Origin: Flavobacterium antarcticum DSM 19726
GTDB lineage: Bacteria; Bacteroidota; Bacteroidia; Flavobacteriales; Flavobacteriaceae
Direction of reading: 5' to 3'
Assembly (NCBI RefSeq): GCF_000419685.1
Contig: NZ_ATTM01000001.1
Coordinates: forward strand, 62,001-126,000
Length of the DNA stretch: 64,000 nt
Shown: piece by piece, positions 18,091 to 27,164 of the stretch
Numbering within the stretch: the first letter of the stretch is position 1
Layout: every line of letters starts with the position of its first letter
Program-made: the position numbers and the translations under genes
The notes under the pieces: model-generated
What the model was told of the DNA's origin: nothing
The model's input: only the letters and a program-made list of their open reading frames with translations
Databases searched by the model: none

Positions 18091-18460
18091 ACGTACGATT
18101 CAGATACTGACTGTTCTTTGGACAGGATTAGTAGCTTATCTCTGCTTAGTAAGTTCGGAAAGTTTACCAAAAGTCAATGTATTTGAATTTGACAAATTGG
18201 GGCATTTTTCCTTTCACTTTGGAATCACAATTTTATGGTTTTTATTTTGGAAAACCACTTATAGAAATGAAAACAAGTATGCTTTATTAAAGGCATTCTT
18301 GTTTTCATTTTTTTTTGGAGCCGTGATTGAATTGGGTCAAGGATATTTGACAACCACTCGAAATTCGGATATAAATGATATTTATGCCAACTCAACTGGA
18401 GCTTTTACTGCGGTGCTTTTGATTTTCATAGTCAATAAATGGCGGGCTAAAAATCAATAA
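18044..18460 (+). CDS. VanZ family membrane protein
   Basis: About 138 residues with four predicted membrane segments and the VanZ pattern: LPKVNVFEFDKLGHFSFHFG between segments one and two, then GAVIELGQGYL and the DINDIYANSTGA motif. VanZ gives low-level teicoplanin resistance in some Firmicutes; in flavobacteria the role is unknown. The start is uncertain: ATG at 18035 or 18044, or TTG at 18080. All three lie inside the end of gcvH, so translation is coupled to gcvH. Confidence 0.8.
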   Translation: MNYYQVKLIKNLLEHKRTIQILTVLWTGLVAYLCLVSSESLPKVNVFEFDKLGHFSFHFGITILWFLFWKTTYRNENKYALLKAFLFSFFFGAVIELGQGYLTTTRNSDINDIYANSTGAFTAVLLIFIVNKWRAKNQ

Positions 18461-18514
18461 ATTAAACTTTTAAATTGATGGTGAAACCTGCTTAAGTTTC
18501 GCTATTTTTATAAT

Positions 18515-19258
18515 ATGGATATTAAAAACTATTTAGATTCGACTTACTTGAAAACGCCCGAACAAGCGGGTTTAAGTGCTGCTGAAAACACGAAAATTGT
18601 CACTTCTTGTATTCAAGAAGCTATTGACGAACGGTTCAAGTTGATCATGATTCGTCCCGACCAAGTACGTCTTGCAAAAGAGATGATTGTAAAGGCGCGG
18701 TCAAAAGTAACTATTGGAACGGTTATTAGTTTCCCAGAAGGCGTTGATTCTTTGGAACAAAAATTAGCGGAAGCCCAAGAAGCCATTGACAATGGAGCGG
18801 ACGATTTAGATTTTGTATGCAATTATAAAGCATTTATTGAAGGTGATTTAGAAACCGTTAAAACGGAAGTGTTAGAAGGAACGCGGTTGGGTTTGCAACA
18901 CAATAAAATTGTAAAATGGATTATTGAAGTAGCCGCTTTAACTGAAAAGCAAATCATTCAATTGTGCAGTTTGATCAAGAAGGTCGCGGTTTCAAATTTC
19001 AAAGAAGAGTTGTACCATACCGTTTATGTAAAATCGTCGACAGGTTTTTACGTCACTGAAAACAACTTGCCCAATGGAGCTACAATTCCTGCAATCATCA
19101 TGATGCTCGAAAACGGTTCGCCACTTTCTATAAAAGCAGCTGGAGGCGTTCGGACGTATGAAGATGCTGTTGAAATGATCAAGTTAGGTGTCAAAAGGAT
19201 TGGTACTTCGTCAGCAAAGGCAATTGCTTCTGGTGCAGAATCAGATTCAACTTATTAA
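18515..19258 (+). CDS. deoC: Deoxyribose-phosphate aldolase
   Basis: DeoC splits 2-deoxyribose-5-phosphate into glyceraldehyde-3-phosphate and acetaldehyde in deoxynucleoside breakdown. At 247 residues it is typical. Key parts: IKNYLDSTYLKTPEQ (N-terminal DST motif), DNGADDLDFVCN, the Schiff-base lysine in VYVKSSTGFY, and the phosphate-binding AAGGVRTYEDA. The remB gene follows after eight bases, suggesting one transcript. That pairing with gliding genes is positional and not metabolic. Confidence 0.95.
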   Translation: MDIKNYLDSTYLKTPEQAGLSAAENTKIVTSCIQEAIDERFKLIMIRPDQVRLAKEMIVKARSKVTIGTVISFPEGVDSLEQKLAEAQEAIDNGADDLDFVCNYKAFIEGDLETVKTEVLEGTRLGLQHNKIVKWIIEVAALTEKQIIQLCSLIKKVAVSNFKEELYHTVYVKSSTGFYVTENNLPNGATIPAIIMMLENGSPLSIKAAGGVRTYEDAVEMIKLGVKRIGTSSAKAIASGAESDSTY

Positions 19259-19266
19259 ATTACTTT

Positions 19267-21363
19267 ATGAAAAAAATTCTATTTTTTATTTTCTTTCTAC
19301 ATATTGGTTTGCTTCACGCACAAAATTCAAGTTCGTTAGCACCGGTATTTCCCAATTGTGAAAATAAAAATGCGGTTGAAACCAATGCTTGTTTTTATCA
19401 GCAAATTCAACAATTCGTTTTTGATAATTTCCAAGTACCCGATTTAGTCTCGAAAAACAATTACAAAGGATTCGTAAATGTACTTTTTGAAGTGGATACA
19501 GTTGGTGTTTTTAAAGTACAGTATGTTGATGCAATTTATCCGGAACTAACAGCCGAAAGTAAACGTGTGTTCGGAATGTTCCCAAAGATAAAACCGGCAA
19601 TGAATGCAGGGAAACCCGCTTTCGCAAAATATACGTTGAAAATTGCAATTCCCTTGAAGAACCCACAACAAGAAGTTGGTTCTGCTTATGAAACAAAAAT
19701 AGATTCTATTAAAGCAAATCGGACGAAAGTATTGGCTGAATTTGACAGCATCGTAAGTAAGAAATTTGAAAATCCAATTTACGAAAGCGGATTAAATATT
19801 CCTTTTACACACAGTTATTATGCTCAGTTTGATTCAGCAGTAAATCAGGTTGGAAGTAACAATCATACGGGTTCAAAACCTTTGGCATACAATGAAGTTG
19901 CTCCTTATTATGATTTCAAAACGATCAATGAAAAGTTGATGAAAAACAGCGATTCTTGGTTGGAAAAAAAACTATGGAACGAACATTTCTTCCAATTTCA
20001 GGGGGAAGATTATTGGATTACGTTGAATCCGTTGTTGGATCTGAGAGTTGGAAAATCAACACCAAGCGATCTGAACTATACCTATCAAAACACGCGTGGC
20101 ATTCAAGTACAAGCCGGTTTAGGGAAAAATTTAGTATTGACAACTACGGTTTACGAAAGTCAAGGTCAATTTGCTGATTATTACAATCAATATGCAAATT
20201 CAATTCGTCCTTCTGGTGGAAATCCTGCCATTATTCCTGGAATTGGAATTGGAAAAGAGTTTAAAACCAACGGATATGATTTTCCTTCGGCAGATGCCAA
20301 TATTTCGTATTCGCCAAGTAAAATGATTAATTTACAAATGGGTTACGGGCGAAATTTTATTGGAGATGGATACCGTTCGCTGCTTATGGGTGATGCTGCA
20401 AGTCCTTATCCGTATGTTAAAATCAATACTACCTTTTGGAAAATAAAATACACGAATACCTATATGTCGCTCAAAGATGTTCGGGATGAAGTGACGGCTG
20501 AAAAAACATACGCTACAAAATTCATGGCGAATCATTATTTGAGTTGGAATGTAACCAAACGATGGAACTTAGGATTTTTTGAATCGGTGGTTTGGACGAA
20601 TTCAAACGATAGAGGTTTTGACGCCAATTTTATCAACCCTATTATTTTTTACAGAACGGTTGAATTTACTTCTTCTTCAAAAAGTGGAAATGCCGTTTTA
20701 GGTTTGACCACAAAATATAAATTCAACAACCAATTGAATTTTTACGGTCAATTTATTTTAGATGAGTTTTCGCTAGGCGATATTAAAGACCAAGACCAAA
20801 GTTGGAAAAATAAATACGGATATCAATTGGGATTGAAATATTACAATGCGTTTTCAATTCCTAATTTGTTGTTGCAAGTGGAGTATAATCACATTCGTCC
20901 TTATGTATATTCGCACAGCGATCCAATTACTAATTACGGTCACAATAATCAAAGTATGGGACACGCTTGGGGTGGAAATGCTCGGGAGTTGATTGCCATC
21001 GGTAGGTACCACAAAGGCCGCTATTTCGCAGATGCAAAATTGACTTATGGAATTCGCGGTTTAGATTTTGACACTGCCACGGATAGTTTAAATTATGGAG
21101 GAAATATTTATAAGGATTACGACGACAACCGTCCTTTTGATACGGGTGTGAAAGTGGGACAAGGAAATAAAACGAGTATTTTAATTGCTGATTTACAAGC
21201 CGGTTATTTAGTAAATCCTGCCACTAATTTGAAGTTATTTGCAAATTACATGTACCGAAGTTTTGATCCTGAGAAAGAAACTGATTTCGTAAAACGAACG
21301 AATACAAGTTGGTTTACAATCGGCGTTCGATCGGATATCTTCAATTGGTATTTTGATTATTAA
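19267..21363 (+). CDS. remB: Gliding motility outer-membrane protein RemB
   Basis: 698 residues with a signal peptide (FFIFFLHIGLLHAQ). Residues about 25-130 form a TonB-C-like alpha/beta domain (GFVNVLFEVDTVGVFKVQYV), and about 200-698 are a predicted outer-membrane barrel of the capsule-assembly Wzi type, with alternating aromatic strands to the terminal FNWYFDY. I recognise the architecture and the sprA-gcvH-deoC neighbourhood as those of RemB, a protein linked to gliding in Flavobacterium johnsoniae; its exact role in motility is unclear. A strong terminator follows. Confidence 0.8.
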   Translation: MKKILFFIFFLHIGLLHAQNSSSLAPVFPNCENKNAVETNACFYQQIQQFVFDNFQVPDLVSKNNYKGFVNVLFEVDTVGVFKVQYVDAIYPELTAESKRVFGMFPKIKPAMNAGKPAFAKYTLKIAIPLKNPQQEVGSAYETKIDSIKANRTKVLAEFDSIVSKKFENPIYESGLNIPFTHSYYAQFDSAVNQVGSNNHTGSKPLAYNEVAPYYDFKTINEKLMKNSDSWLEKKLWNEHFFQFQGEDYWITLNPLLDLRVGKSTPSDLNYTYQNTRGIQVQAGLGKNLVLTTTVYESQGQFADYYNQYANSIRPSGGNPAIIPGIGIGKEFKTNGYDFPSADANISYSPSKMINLQMGYGRNFIGDGYRSLLMGDAASPYPYVKINTTFWKIKYTNTYMSLKDVRDEVTAEKTYATKFMANHYLSWNVTKRWNLGFFESVVWTNSNDRGFDANFINPIIFYRTVEFTSSSKSGNAVLGLTTKYKFNNQLNFYGQFILDEFSLGDIKDQDQSWKNKYGYQLGLKYYNAFSIPNLLLQVEYNHIRPYVYSHSDPITNYGHNNQSMGHAWGGNARELIAIGRYHKGRYFADAKLTYGIRGLDFDTATDSLNYGGNIYKDYDDNRPFDTGVKVGQGNKTSILIADLQAGYLVNPATNLKLFANYMYRSFDPEKETDFVKRTNTSWFTIGVRSDIFNWYFDY

Positions 21364-21389
21364 GAGGTTATTTTTTCAGAAATTATAGT

Positions 21390-21425
21390 AAAGCTGCAAC
21401 TACCAAGTTGCAGCTTTTTTTAATT
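21390..21425 (+). terminator. Terminator after remB
   Basis: AAGCTGCAACT and its complement AAGTTGCAGCTT form an 11-bp stem with a short loop, followed by seven or more T residues. Confidence 0.85.
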
Positions 21426-21489
21426 TTAAGATATTTTAAGAAAGTTCAAATTTTTTTGTGCTTATATTTATAAAAAAGCCTGGTTGTCT

Positions 21490-23055
21490 ATGAACAAGAA
21501 TATAAAGAAATTCGGATTGATTTTAGTGGGAATTATGGCAGTTGTTGCTGTAGTCAGCATCGGTGTAAATTGGTGGATTGATGTCAAACTCCCTCAATTG
21601 ATTTCGGATAAGAATGAAACGCCTTACCATATTAAGTATCAAGAATTAGAGATTTCTCTTTTTTCTAAAACGATTGAAGCACGAGGTATTACGATTATTC
21701 CAAAGGAACGGGAAAAAGACAGTTTGTCAAAAAACGGAATTTTCGCAACCGTTGAACGCGTTACCATTGATAATTTTGCATTATTTCCATTATTGTTTAG
21801 CAACAAAATTGAAGCACAAACGATTACGGTGCGTGGTCCGAAAGTGACTTTGTTTAAAGACAACGACAAAACAATTAACTCCTCAAAAAGTGTGGGTTCA
21901 CGAGTGGTAAAGCCGTTCCAACAATTGATTAAAGTGGCCGATATTAATTTGGAGCAAGGTAATTTCTCTATCATCAACCTTAAAAATAATAAAACACTTT
22001 TTTCTGCACAAAATGTAACTGTTCAGTTGGATGACATTGCAATTTCTGATGAAACACTGCAACAGAAAATTCCTTTTACCTATAAAAAATATGCATTCAG
22101 TTGTGACAGTTTGTTTTATCAAACAGATGACTTGTACCACATTAAAAGTGATAAAATCAATACCACCAATACAGGCTTAGAAATTAATAATTTTTCAATG
22201 ATTTCTATGTTCAACCGCCGACAGTTTGTCAATCAATTGCCTAAAGAGAAAGATTTATATACCTTGAAAGCAGAGAAAATTGCAGTTAAAAACATGGATT
22301 GGGGATTCAAAAAGGAGGTTTTGTTTTTTAAGACGAATCAAATTTTAATTGAACAAGCCAATGCGAATATTTACCGAAGCAAGATGCCTGAAGATGATTT
22401 GTCAGTCAAGCCATTGTACAATAAATTGTTACGGGAATTGCCTTTTGAACTGCAAGTGGATACCTTGACTGTTGCCAATTCAAAACTGGTTTACGAGGAA
22501 GAAAAATCATTTGATAAAGGACCAGGAATTTTAGAATTTAGCTCGTTTAATTTGCAAGCCACACATTTAAACAGTGGTTATCAAAAAACTAAATTGCCGG
22601 ATGTTGTTATTGCAATTGATTGTAAATTCATGAAGCGTTCGCCAATGAAAATCGATTGGCGTTTCAATGTCATGGACCAATCGGATGGTTTTAAAATTAA
22701 AGGCCGAATCTTGAATTTTGAAACAGGGCGTTTGGCTGTTTTTACGAAACCTTATTTAAACGCGACGACGAAAGGGACTTTGGACCAAGTGTACTTTAAC
22801 TTTGCCGGGAACAATAACACCGCAGGTGGTGATTTTGCTTTGAAGTACCACGATTTAAAAGTGAAATTATATCAGAAGAAAAACCGAGACAAGGAAAGTA
22901 AATTAAAAACATGGATTGGGAATTTACTTCTGAAAGACGACTCTGATGGTGTATTAATTGAAAACGAAGTTTCGGTGGAACGGATAAAAGAAAAATCCTT
23001 TTACAACTATTTTTGGTTGTGCATTGCCGATGGAATGAAGAAAACGTTGATATAA
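21490..23055 (+). CDS. AsmA/DUF748-like membrane-anchored protein
   Basis: 521 residues from ATG 21490; a TTG two codons upstream is a weaker choice. One N-terminal membrane helix (about 6-28) is followed by a long periplasmic region with AsmA-like features: short beta-repeats and a PYHIKYQELEISLFSKTIEA opening that resembles the start of AsmA/DUF748 domains. Such proteins belong to the bridge-like lipid-transfer group, but shorter family members are unassigned. Spacing and the preceding terminator suggest its own transcript. Family assignment is by pattern only. Confidence 0.6.
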   Translation: MNKNIKKFGLILVGIMAVVAVVSIGVNWWIDVKLPQLISDKNETPYHIKYQELEISLFSKTIEARGITIIPKEREKDSLSKNGIFATVERVTIDNFALFPLLFSNKIEAQTITVRGPKVTLFKDNDKTINSSKSVGSRVVKPFQQLIKVADINLEQGNFSIINLKNNKTLFSAQNVTVQLDDIAISDETLQQKIPFTYKKYAFSCDSLFYQTDDLYHIKSDKINTTNTGLEINNFSMISMFNRRQFVNQLPKEKDLYTLKAEKIAVKNMDWGFKKEVLFFKTNQILIEQANANIYRSKMPEDDLSVKPLYNKLLRELPFELQVDTLTVANSKLVYEEEKSFDKGPGILEFSSFNLQATHLNSGYQKTKLPDVVIAIDCKFMKRSPMKIDWRFNVMDQSDGFKIKGRILNFETGRLAVFTKPYLNATTKGTLDQVYFNFAGNNNTAGGDFALKYHDLKVKLYQKKNRDKESKLKTWIGNLLLKDDSDGVLIENEVSVERIKEKSFYNYFWLCIADGMKKTLI

Positions 23056-23057
23056 AA

Positions 23058-23090
23058 AATGGTTCTTTCAAAAGAGAAAGAACCATTTTA
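23058..23090. terminator. Bidirectional terminator between the AsmA-like gene and the GH13 gene
   Basis: ATGGTTCTTTC and GAAAGAACCAT form an 11-bp stem with A-rich and T-rich flanks on both sides, placed between converging genes. Confidence 0.8.
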
Positions 23091-23114
23091 CCAATTAACT
23101 AAAACAAATAAACC

Positions 23115-25991
23115 TTATTTTTTAATCAATTTCTGTGCAGATTGATTGTTATTTTCGTCGGTGATTTTAACCAAGTAAATGCCTTGATTTAACCCTTCGA
23201 TCGCGTAAGAATAGTTGGCTTCAAATGCTCCATTAAATTCTTTTACCAATTGGCCTGTCAAGTTAAATACTGAAACTTGCTTGGTAGCTGTATTTATAAA
23301 AAAGGTTCCGGTAGAAGGGTTGGGTTGCAAAACAATTTTTGCAGTGTTGAATTCGTTTTGATTCAACATCGCTTGTTTGTTTCCAAAAACTCTAAATCCA
23401 TCTACTTCAATTGTAACGTTCATTGTCGTACTCGTAACTACAAGTGGCGTTCCATCCATTAAGTTATACCAAGTTCCCGTGTAAGGGAAATTTCCGGGAG
23501 CATTTGAAACGGCATTGGTAGCATTCGTTAGGACAAATACGTAACTCAAATCGGCAGTTGCAACGGTGCTCGTCCAAATGTCTAATCTTATTTTTCCGGT
23601 AGTAGTAGAATTCCAAGAATACTGACCGTTTTTAAATACGTTCTGAGTTGTTTTCAGATCAATCATTTTAGCCCAGTCGTCGTAGACTTTCTTCCTGTTG
23701 ACATTAGTTAACCAGTTTCCCGTCCATTGATTTTGCGGTTTCGTATCTAATTTACAATCTCCGGCAGCACCACCGTTTGGCGTGTTAACCGTACCATTGT
23801 TGCAAGTGAAAATAGAGTCGTCGTATCCTAAATCACCAAAGTGATAAATCATTTTTGGACCTGGAACTAATAAATGTAAAGCACCCATTGCAGAAAGACG
23901 TTTCAAGACTTTCGGCAAGTTGTTTTGGGTTTGTCCTGCTTCCGTTAATGCTTTATAAACGACACGTTCTTCATCGTGGCTTTCTGCGTAACCAATAAAT
24001 CGGTCGGATTCATGTGCAACTCCTGAAAGGCTTGTTGCATTTCCTTTTAAGAAATTGGCATACGGATCGGTCATTTTTCTCCATTGCATAATCCCTTTAG
24101 AAATACCATCTGTTTCGTTGTTTTTCCGGTAATTTGCCCATTCTACTTCTTCATTATACGAACCTCCCGAACCTAAATGTTCAAAAATCACATAAAAATT
24201 TGGGTCGATGTTCCACTGCAAATCAGCATAGTATTTCAGTTTAGCTACACGATCCGCTTGGTAATTGTTGGTACATGTTTCTTGAGCCGAACCGTTTCCT
24301 GTAAACGGACAATTTTGGGTAAAACCTTTGGTTAAATCCCAACGGAAACCGTCAATTTTAAAATCATTGATCCAATGTTCAATGGTTTGCTTAACGTAAT
24401 TCGCAGTAAGATTATCAGGCTCATTGAAGTGATTTAAATCCGTTCCTACGTTGTATGAGTGCATTGCATTTTGATTGCAATACGGATTTTCAGCAGTAGT
24501 TCCATCAGGCCATCCGTCGTTATTGGTGTCTTTCATCCACATTCTTGCGAGAGGAGAACGTCCAAATACGTGGTTTAAAGCTACATCAAGAATGACTGCA
24601 ATCCCGTTTTGGTGGCACAAATCAATAAATTGTTTCAGTTGCGTTTCAGAACCGTAACGTTTGTCCAGTGCCATGTGAAAAGCCGTATTATAACCCCAGC
24701 TTTCATTGCCTTCAAATTCCATAACGGGCATTAATTGAATGGCGTTAATTTTTAAATTTTTGAAATAGTCAATTTTATTAACTAAATCTTGGTACGTTCT
24801 ATTGTCATCAAAATCACGAACCAATACTTCATAAATTACTAAATCTTTCTTAGCCGGTTTTGCAAAATTAGTGGTTGCATCACTCCACGAATATTGGTGA
24901 AATGCATTTGGACCCGTTTGCAAAACACTGACTTCACGTTCTTGGCCTTCTGGATATTCCGGTAAATTAGGATAAACACCTAATGTGGCAATTTCAGGAT
25001 CGTCGAATGGACTTAAAACTAAAGTTGAAAAAGGATCGGCTGTTTTTACCATTTCTGGAGAAGTTGCCGGAAGATTGGTTTGATCACCCACCCAATATTG
25101 ATAGGAATAAACGGTACCTGAAGTCAGTCCTGTTAACTCGAGCCAAAATTTACCTGACGCAGGATCTTTTCGCATCGCATGTGAACCATCGGGTTGCCAA
25201 TTGTTGAAACTTCCCGCAACATAAACGAAATCTTTATTTGGAGCACTTAAAACTAGAATAGCTTTCGTAGCGTCAGCAGTATTATAATTTACACCGTCTT
25301 TAAGTCCTGCTGGAATTGCTACTGATGCTGTTTCTCCATTAATAATTACAGAAAACTTTTTAGAAATCGTTGATGTGCCTTGAACAGCTTCCAAAACATA
25401 ATTCTGATTGGCAGTGATGTTGGTTTGTGTAAAAGTATACGTTGAAGCGCTGGCGACTGTATTGATAATCGCTCCGTTTGACTTCAAGGTGTAACTTGCA
25501 TTTCCACCGGTGTTGTTTGCAGAAACCGTAAAGTTGCTGCTTAAAGGCAGAACCGTTGCTGAATTTTGAACGGGTGCTGTCAAATTTAATTGGAATGAAC
25601 CTACGGGTACAAATGTATCTGTAGATTGTGGTGCAGCTGTTGCCGCTCTAAAAACCACACAGATTTGAGTGATGGTACTTGTGGAAGGAACGCCGAAATA
25701 AGAATATAAATCTGGACCTAAATTTAGCTTGTAAGTCGTTCCGGAATCTAAAACCATTGCAGGTTGGGTGGCGTTATTTCCCCAAGATCCTTTTACATTT
25801 TGCCACTGAACACCGTCAACAGTTAATCCCATGTGGACATAGATTGTCCCGCTGTAACTCGCTAGAGGCGTTCCCGTTTTGTTAAATCTTAATTCTACAG
25901 GCCCGTTTGCTAACGCAGGTGAAGGAATAGTAGTGGTTTGTGCAAATACACAAAAATTCAAAAATAAAAATAAGAAGGTAATTTTTCTCAT
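23115..25991 (-). CDS. Secreted GH13 alpha-amylase-family enzyme with T9SS sorting domain
   Basis: 958 residues, first signal peptide (FLFLFLNFCVFAQ), then N-terminal beta-sandwich domains. At about 230-330 is a CBM48-like module (FVYVAGSFNNWQPDG). The GH13 barrel runs from about 375 to 790: DVALNHVFG (region I), DGFRWDLTKG (nucleophile Asp near 550), FEHLG (acid/base Glu near 602) and SHDEER (region IV near 672). The SHDE form of region IV is more like branching-type GH13 enzymes than classical NHD amylases. The last 75 residues are a T9SS type A sorting domain (LQPNPSTGTFFIN ... GIYLVKI ... KLIKK). It should be exported through SprA and act on starch or glycogen at the cell surface. It is probably the last gene of the sus operon. 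Confidence 0.9.
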   Translation of the reverse strand: MRKITFLFLFLNFCVFAQTTTIPSPALANGPVELRFNKTGTPLASYSGTIYVHMGLTVDGVQWQNVKGSWGNNATQPAMVLDSGTTYKLNLGPDLYSYFGVPSTSTITQICVVFRAATAAPQSTDTFVPVGSFQLNLTAPVQNSATVLPLSSNFTVSANNTGGNASYTLKSNGAIINTVASASTYTFTQTNITANQNYVLEAVQGTSTISKKFSVIINGETASVAIPAGLKDGVNYNTADATKAILVLSAPNKDFVYVAGSFNNWQPDGSHAMRKDPASGKFWLELTGLTSGTVYSYQYWVGDQTNLPATSPEMVKTADPFSTLVLSPFDDPEIATLGVYPNLPEYPEGQEREVSVLQTGPNAFHQYSWSDATTNFAKPAKKDLVIYEVLVRDFDDNRTYQDLVNKIDYFKNLKINAIQLMPVMEFEGNESWGYNTAFHMALDKRYGSETQLKQFIDLCHQNGIAVILDVALNHVFGRSPLARMWMKDTNNDGWPDGTTAENPYCNQNAMHSYNVGTDLNHFNEPDNLTANYVKQTIEHWINDFKIDGFRWDLTKGFTQNCPFTGNGSAQETCTNNYQADRVAKLKYYADLQWNIDPNFYVIFEHLGSGGSYNEEVEWANYRKNNETDGISKGIMQWRKMTDPYANFLKGNATSLSGVAHESDRFIGYAESHDEERVVYKALTEAGQTQNNLPKVLKRLSAMGALHLLVPGPKMIYHFGDLGYDDSIFTCNNGTVNTPNGGAAGDCKLDTKPQNQWTGNWLTNVNRKKVYDDWAKMIDLKTTQNVFKNGQYSWNSTTTGKIRLDIWTSTVATADLSYVFVLTNATNAVSNAPGNFPYTGTWYNLMDGTPLVVTSTTMNVTIEVDGFRVFGNKQAMLNQNEFNTAKIVLQPNPSTGTFFINTATKQVSVFNLTGQLVKEFNGAFEANYSYAIEGLNQGIYLVKITDENNNQSAQKLIKK

Positions 25992-26050
25992 AATGTTCTT
26001 TATAAAACAAAGGCTACTTATTACAGTAGCCTTTGTTATTAATTTTCTTA

Positions 26051-27145
26051 CTACTGTAACGTAATCGTGTACGTGTAAGCTCTTGGATTACTTAAATCCA
26101 ATTCAATTTTATAGGTTCCAGCCGAAACACCAATGTTGTCTCCACCTTCTCTTAAAGTTCCGTCGGTTGAATTTACAGTGGTATCACCTAAATTGATTGT
26201 CCACTCATTGTTTGCTCTAAATTTCCATCCGTTATCTGGAGCAGACTGCGAAGTCATTACTACAATTACAGACCATTTTTTAGTAGCAGGATCGTACGTC
26301 ATTGGTGTACTATTGTCCCAGCCACCTGGTGTTGCGTTCCCAATAACTCCCCATTCTGTAGCAGTAAGGTTGTAGGTTAATGTAGTAGTGTTGGCTTGGA
26401 TTCTATAATATCCAGCTCCAATTACTTTAATGTTATCTTCTCCTTCTTGCAACAAACCACCTTCAATACCTGGATTAGCTCCATAATCTCCCTCAAAAGA
26501 AGAACTTTGAGGTAATAATTTGAATTCTGAAATAGGCTGGTTCATGTAAATGTAACCTTCATAGTTGGCTTGACCATAACCAGGAGAATCAATCGAAGGA
26601 AGCGTGGAAGCATTAGTCCAATTTGCACCATATCCACCATTTTCTAAGAAATCTCCAATAACAAATAATTGTGGGTTTCTAGTTGAATACGGGCTTACTG
26701 TAATAGTAGCTAAATTGCTATACATAGGTTCAAACGTGTCGTTAGCACTTGCTTTTACACGAACTTCGTAAACACCATCAGTAAAAGGTTGTCCTCCAGC
26801 TGCAATAACAGCATTGTTTAACGTTTCAACAGAAACAGACAATTGGGTCGCTCCAATTACCGCTCCTAAAGATTGTGGTGCGGCAAATGTATTTCCTACA
26901 ACATCTAATTGAACTTCATAATTAATTGCAATATTTTCCCCAAAATTTGCTTTAGACCATACAAAGCGTTCTGCTTGATTTTCAGCATTGGCAACTACTA
27001 GTGTATACGTATTTCCTTCTTCTGGTGCCATCAATACGGGTGCATCAATACCTTTAATTGTTGGTCGGTCTTGTACATCGTCCGAGTTACAAGAGAATGC
27101 TAAAACTGCAAATAATGCAATTAGTGATTTTGATATGTTTTTCAT
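26051..27145 (-). CDS. SusE/SusF-family outer-membrane starch-binding lipoprotein
   Basis: 364 residues from ATG 27145 (the eleven-codon extension to 27178 overlaps susD and lacks a signal). The lipobox is ALFAVLAFSC followed by NSDD. A SusE N-terminal Ig-like domain (about 25-160) is followed by two CBM-like modules (about 165-265 and 270-364). Both contain the GVIGNATPGGWDNSTPMTYD-type pattern of SusE/SusF starch-binding modules. It sits at the outer membrane and holds alpha-glucan for SusCD. It is in operon with susD and susC, and the GH13 gene follows after 59 bases. Confidence 0.88.
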   Translation of the reverse strand: MKNISKSLIALFAVLAFSCNSDDVQDRPTIKGIDAPVLMAPEEGNTYTLVVANAENQAERFVWSKANFGENIAINYEVQLDVVGNTFAAPQSLGAVIGATQLSVSVETLNNAVIAAGGQPFTDGVYEVRVKASANDTFEPMYSNLATITVSPYSTRNPQLFVIGDFLENGGYGANWTNASTLPSIDSPGYGQANYEGYIYMNQPISEFKLLPQSSSFEGDYGANPGIEGGLLQEGEDNIKVIGAGYYRIQANTTTLTYNLTATEWGVIGNATPGGWDNSTPMTYDPATKKWSVIVVMTSQSAPDNGWKFRANNEWTINLGDTTVNSTDGTLREGGDNIGVSAGTYKIELDLSNPRAYTYTITLQ

Positions 27146-27164
27146 TTTTATATTTTTTGAAATA

